Shown here: positions 13,964 to 17,265 of the stretch, one piece after another
How the letters are laid out: each line of letters starts with the position of its first letter
Position numbering within the stretch: position 1 is the stretch's first letter
DNA from: an uncultured bacterium
GTDB lineage: Bacteria; Bacillota; Clostridia; Lachnospirales; Lachnospiraceae
Assembly (NCBI GenBank): GCA_905214365.1
Contig: CAJMMH010000019.1
Location: 1 to 17,265, forward strand
Direction of reading: 5' to 3'
Length of the DNA stretch: 17,265 nucleotides
Translations under genes and position numbers: made by a program
The notes under the pieces: model-generated
What the model was told of the DNA's origin: nothing
The model's input: only the letters and a program-made list of their open reading frames with translations
The model's database searches: none

Positions 13964-14916
13964 ACATCCTCTTCCTTTCCATATTGCCGCCCATTCCTGG
14001 TCAATCCCTTTGCTCCATTCCACAAATAAACCGCATTTGCATCCGATTCCTTTTTTTCACCTTGCTTTTCATCCAAATCATCCTTCAACAAATAGCTAAT
14101 ATCCTTTATCATTCGTTCCAGAATATGATGTGATACCAGCTCATCTCGTACTCTTCGCCTTACAACACCTGGAAGGTCCTCCGGATTTTCAGCTGCGACC
14201 TCAAAAGCAATCGGGATTGTCGTCTCTGCCTTGTATAAATCTGCAATATCATAAACAAAGGAACACTCATGCCCTACATGAACAAAGCCAAGGCCAGGGG
14301 AACATCCTAATGCAGCAATTACCGCATGTGCTAACCCATACAAACATACATGTCCAGCAGATAATGCCTGATTCACCGGATCTCCAAATAAAAAATCATC
14401 CGGTCGGTACATTCTCCCATTCCACTCAATTCCCCATTTTTTTGCGGATTGTTGGTACACTTTACGAATCCTGCTGCCTTCTCTCCCTCGCAGCTGCTGC
14501 AATGTCAATTTCGATATGTTCTCTTCTGGAAACCGAAGTTGATACATCTTCCGCACAACAGCAAGATGAAGTCTTTGATTACTCACCATTTCTGCCTGCC
14601 GTATCAACAAATTCGCGCGATGCGTCAGCGGGCGTCCGCTGGCATAATAGCGAACGCCCTGCTCCCCTACCCATATTACACTAACACCCGCATCTCCAAT
14701 CAACTCCATCGCCCGGTGAGTGATATTGCATCCAGGGCCAAGCAGCAGCACAGATATCGCTGCTGCCGGAATTGCAACAACTCCTTCTTCATCAAGAACT
14801 GCAATTGCGCTGTCCTGGCGATTAATCTGGCATCGTTCTAAATAAATAAACGTCATTCGGTCCTGAACCTGCGGTAATTCCTGCAGTTCCGGCCGTATCA
14901 TTCCGGGTATCTCCAT
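13960..14916 (-). CDS. cas1: Cas1e, CRISPR integrase subunit
   Basis: A 318-residue type I-E Cas1, the catalytic subunit of the spacer integrase. The N-terminal beta domain has MTFIYLERCQI and AVLDEEG, and the helical catalytic domain follows. The metal-binding residues align with E. coli Glu141, His208 and Asp221: here Glu146 in RGREGSRIR, His213 in GFVHVGHE and Asp226 in YDIADLYK. The length is near the family norm (about 305), with a charged C-terminal tail (about 272-318). GGGAGG lies about 5 bases before the ATG. It follows cas6e by 31 bases and overlaps cas2e by 4 (GTGA), so Cas1 and Cas2-exonuclease should be made together. Confidence 0.96.
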   Translation of the reverse strand: MEIPGMIRPELQELPQVQDRMTFIYLERCQINRQDSAIAVLDEEGVVAIPAAAISVLLLGPGCNITHRAMELIGDAGVSVIWVGEQGVRYYASGRPLTHRANLLIRQAEMVSNQRLHLAVVRKMYQLRFPEENISKLTLQQLRGREGSRIRKVYQQSAKKWGIEWNGRMYRPDDFLFGDPVNQALSAGHVCLYGLAHAVIAALGCSPGLGFVHVGHECSFVYDIADLYKAETTIPIAFEVAAENPEDLPGVVRRRVRDELVSHHILERMIKDISYLLKDDLDEKQGEKKESDANAVYLWNGAKGLTRNGRQYGKEEDV

Positions 14917-14947
14917 TTTGCCTCCCGTTTCCCAATAAATCTGACAA

Positions 14948-15616
14948 TCAACTTTGTTTTATAACTGTCATCATTCCCATTCCATATGCTTTTTCTCTGC
15001 CAATTCCTTCTGTCAGCGTTTTAACAAACAATTCTTTGTCGGTTACTCTTAAAATACCTTCATATGTAACCGCAAGAAACGATACCTTAACTCGTTCTTT
15101 TCCTTTGATAAATTGTGTCCACTGACTCTGCATCACGCCAAAATCATCTTCATTTAAAGCAAATCCACAGGTTCCTGCTTTCTTCTGAAGCCATTCCTTC
15201 TGATACCGCTCAACATTATGCGCGTGTACAATTCCTCGTTTCTGCAAATCTCCATTTTCCTGCAGCCGCTGACCATCCTTATCCTTCACACTGCTTACGG
15301 TTGGATTGGCAGTCAACCGAAACTGCCAGATACTTCCTTCCGTAATCCGGTTCAATAATCCATCATATCCTTTTGTTTCCCACTCCGCAGGCTTCCCATA
15401 AGGACCAAATTGCTCAAATGCAGATGTCAATTCTGGTTTATCTTCACTTACAATCATAAGATAATATTTATCTTTTAAATGATCAATCCGCCATAATCTG
15501 CGCTTTCTTTCTCCTTCAAACGCAGATTCAACCGCCCCGTGAAGCAGCTTTCTGTTTGTAACTGCCAGCATCGTGCTTCTGCGGCTCATATCCAGTTCCA
15601 TCCGGCTTAAATACAC
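14948..15616 (-). CDS. cas6e: Cas6e, crRNA-processing endoribonuclease
   Basis: A 222-residue CasE/Cse3 family enzyme that cuts the pre-crRNA at the base of each repeat hairpin and stays bound to the crRNA 3' end in Cascade. It starts MYLSRMELD, carries the expected catalytic His26 in LLHGAVESAF, and ends with the glycine-rich RNA-binding loop GIGREKAYGMGMMTV. The start codon is GTG, supported by GAGGTGAT a few bases upstream; the ATG six codons further in would lose the conserved first strand. It follows cas5e by 9 bases. Its intact catalytic residue implies that a matching repeat array exists, though none is visible here. Confidence 0.94.
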   Translation of the reverse strand: MYLSRMELDMSRRSTMLAVTNRKLLHGAVESAFEGERKRRLWRIDHLKDKYYLMIVSEDKPELTSAFEQFGPYGKPAEWETKGYDGLLNRITEGSIWQFRLTANPTVSSVKDKDGQRLQENGDLQKRGIVHAHNVERYQKEWLQKKAGTCGFALNEDDFGVMQSQWTQFIKGKERVKVSFLAVTYEGILRVTDKELFVKTLTEGIGREKAYGMGMMTVIKQS

Positions 15617-15625
15617 GTTATCACC

Positions 15626-16300
15626 TCACATTCCGATCATCGGATCATGTTCTGTTTCTGCAATACCTGTTAAGAAAATGCAGTCCTCTTCCCTGATGCC
15701 ACGATATTCATACAATCGTTTTTTCGGATTGAATGAAACCGGATAGTCCTGACGTACAACTCGTCCGTCAGATGACTCAAGCACCAACCGCAAATGAACT
15801 TCTGCCGCTCTTTCTTTTCTCATCTTCCATTCAGATGCCTGCCAGGATTCTTCTCTCAATGCTTCCTCTAAGTCCAGCTTGCTGCGGACCCCAAGTACAA
15901 TTTTTCCACATGGAGGACAGGAACGACGTCCAAGGAAAAGCGGATATGCCGGATGCCGAACTGCATACTCTAATTGGTTCAAAAATTCTTCATCCTGCGA
16001 TTCTAAACCAACTACAAAAACGGCATCAGATAAATAATATCTTCTCGTCACATAAGAGGATTTTTCCGCGTGAACCATATGAAAATCCTGCAAAATACTT
16101 CCTTCCTGATCAACACGGACTCCCAGCCTCAGCTGATTTAAATCGTCAAGCGGCTCATTTCGCTTTCTTCCAAGGGCTGCCGCCAGAAAACCGACTACTC
16201 CGCTTTTTGATGGCTCCCGATCTGTTTTCCGAATATCATATTTTGAATTTGTTCCCCAGGCTTGCAGCGGAGCTGCAAACCTGAGTAATAACGTACTCAT
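15626..16300 (-). CDS. cas5e: Cas5e, Cascade subunit
   Basis: A 224-residue CasD family RAMP protein that binds the 5' handle of the crRNA and links the Cas7 filament to Cas8e. The signature regions are LLLRFAAPLQAWG at the N-terminus, EPSKSGVVGFLAAALG (about 29-44) and the YLSDAVFVVGLE strand. LGRRSCPP (about 123-130) is the conserved Cas5e loop. The length is normal. Its ATG overlaps the cas7e stop as TAATG, so translation is probably coupled. Confidence 0.94.
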   Translation of the reverse strand: MSTLLLRFAAPLQAWGTNSKYDIRKTDREPSKSGVVGFLAAALGRKRNEPLDDLNQLRLGVRVDQEGSILQDFHMVHAEKSSYVTRRYYLSDAVFVVGLESQDEEFLNQLEYAVRHPAYPLFLGRRSCPPCGKIVLGVRSKLDLEEALREESWQASEWKMRKERAAEVHLRLVLESSDGRVVRQDYPVSFNPKKRLYEYRGIREEDCIFLTGIAETEHDPMIGM

Positions 16301-17265
16301 TAAACCTCCTCGCTGCAGTATTCATCAACTGCAGTTTTTGTCCGTTCCAACAATTCTCCGAATGTCATTCTCTCTCCAAGCACTTCCATATCTTTGCCTA
16401 CGCAGAACGCTTTCTCAGGTTTTCCTGAATAATCCGTATATAACTCCTCCGCATATTTACACAATGCTTTTTTTGATGCTTCCGCATATCCTCCTTCAGA
16501 AATAACTGGCTTCTCAAAAGCTCCACAAAGATTTACAGGCTGATCATATCTTACCGTTACATACACCGCATCCGGCAATGTACGGTTGGCATACGCATTC
16601 TGTGAACCGGTCGGCATAGATCGAATAAACGCTTCTGTAAATCCTTTTACAGCTTCCGCAGTATCTTTCCCCAGCATTGTTTTTAACTCTTTTACATTTA
16701 TCGTAGCATAACGATATAAGGTTGCAGAATCAAATTCTTTCGTCCCAATATGTCCAGCACCAGCATTATCCTCCGGCGCACAGTCATCTACTGCAGTAAA
16801 ATAATCATATTCCGGATGAATCGCATGTGTTGAAATTGCATGTGCTACCTGACAGCTGGCATCATAATTTAACGATGGATCACTTGCTACCATACGGCCA
16901 AACAGTGCCATATCAACCGAGGGTTGTTTCATCAATACATCTTTATATGCTTTTTTATCGCTGTTCATATTCACTGCCAATTCAGCCAAAGCTTTGATTT
17001 GTGCTTCACTGATAAAAAACAATGCTTCTACATCGCGCCCGTCTTCATTTTCTCCTTTTTTCTTTTTTAATTTTAAACCGGCATTTTCCAGTGCAGTTCT
17101 TGCCAGCTTTTCTGCATTCTGATTCGGTGCTAACTCTGCAACTTTCTTTTCAACAAGATCCAATATTTTTTTTGTGCGATATCCTCGTTCATCTTCTGCA
17201 AACAGTTCTTTAAACATTTCTCTTACTGCATGCTTCCAGGACTGGGATGATACTCTGGCCCGTGT
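16300..17265 (-). CDS. cas7e: Cas7e, Cascade backbone subunit (5' end beyond the window)
   Basis: At least 321 residues of a CasC/Cse4 family protein, six copies of which form the crRNA-binding backbone of Cascade. The frame stays open to the right edge and includes RARVSSQSWKHAVRE before the first internal Met, matching the family's conserved RxRISSQxxKRAxR near residue 40-50; roughly 35-45 residues are therefore missing. Other family hallmarks are VDMALFGRMVAS, DASCQVAHAISTHAI, DYFTAVDD, AGHIGTKEFDSATLYRYA and the SMPTGSQNAYANRTLPDAV segment. It overlaps cas5e by one base. By the usual I-E order, cas11, cas8e and cas3 should lie to the right. Confidence 0.95.
   Translation of the reverse strand, partial: TRARVSSQSWKHAVREMFKELFAEDERGYRTKKILDLVEKKVAELAPNQNAEKLARTALENAGLKLKKKKGENEDGRDVEALFFISEAQIKALAELAVNMNSDKKAYKDVLMKQPSVDMALFGRMVASDPSLNYDASCQVAHAISTHAIHPEYDYFTAVDDCAPEDNAGAGHIGTKEFDSATLYRYATINVKELKTMLGKDTAEAVKGFTEAFIRSMPTGSQNAYANRTLPDAVYVTVRYDQPVNLCGAFEKPVISEGGYAEASKKALCKYAEELYTDYSGKPEKAFCVGKDMEVLGERMTFGELLERTKTAVDEYCSEEV

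Noticed and set aside
13964..14023. Longer cas2e starting at the ATG at 14023
   Set aside because: It would overlap cas1 by 64 bases and add 20 residues before the conserved first Cas2 strand. The GTG at 13963 has a ribosome binding site and the standard 4-base overlap.

Overview
The window looks like a chromosome segment from a gut-type Clostridia, most likely Lachnospiraceae. The grounds are strong AGGAGG-type ribosome binding sites, moderate GC (roughly 45-50 % by eye), a Clostridia-style class V aminotransferase, a glycoside hydrolase sugar operon and a type I-E CRISPR-Cas locus whose Cas2 is fused to an exonuclease. This assignment is an inference; there is no rRNA or other phylogenetic marker beyond the protein families.

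Layout from left to right. (1) At 17-45 a consensus promoter points leftward out of the window. (2) At 204-5644 a minus-strand sugar operon reads promoter, L-fucose/L-arabinose-isomerase-like protein, class V aminotransferase (cysteine desulfurase family), small unknown protein, GH31 alpha-glycosidase, terminator. Upstream on the same strand are an AraC-type regulator and a ThrH-type phosphatase/phosphotransferase. (3) At 7373-9532 there is a plus-strand aspS unit. Its 300-nt leader holds a consensus promoter, a 16-codon leader peptide ending in three Asp codons, alternative hairpins and an intrinsic terminator before the aspartyl-tRNA synthetase gene. This is the most striking regulatory structure here and reads as ribosome-mediated attenuation responding to charged tRNA-Asp. 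(4) At 9562-11449 a minus-strand pair holds a frameshifted P-loop kinase-like gene and an aldo/keto reductase of the YghZ/Gpr type. It is driven by a MerR-type promoter with a 19-bp spacer and a perfect dyad. The divergent merR gene lies on the plus strand, and a 143-bp element with inverted terminal repeats sits in the reductase 5' leader. (5) At 11924-12964 is a gene of unknown function. (6) From 13085 to the right edge are the minus-strand cas7e-cas5e-cas6e-cas1e-cas2e genes; cas7e is cut by the window edge, and cas3/cas8e/cas11 would be expected beyond it. The cas genes are visibly more AT-rich than their neighbours. No CRISPR repeat array lies after cas2e, the usual place for one.

How the parts work together. 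The sugar operon probably removes a sugar from an alpha-glycoside with GH31 and isomerises a sugar product, under AraC-type control. The cas genes supply the crRNA-processing and backbone subunits of Cascade plus an adaptation module in which a DEDDh exonuclease is built into Cas2, allowing capture, trimming and integration of spacers by one complex. A 21-bp repeat occurs at the 3' ends of two convergent gene pairs (9540 and 11924); in the second it supplies both stop codons.
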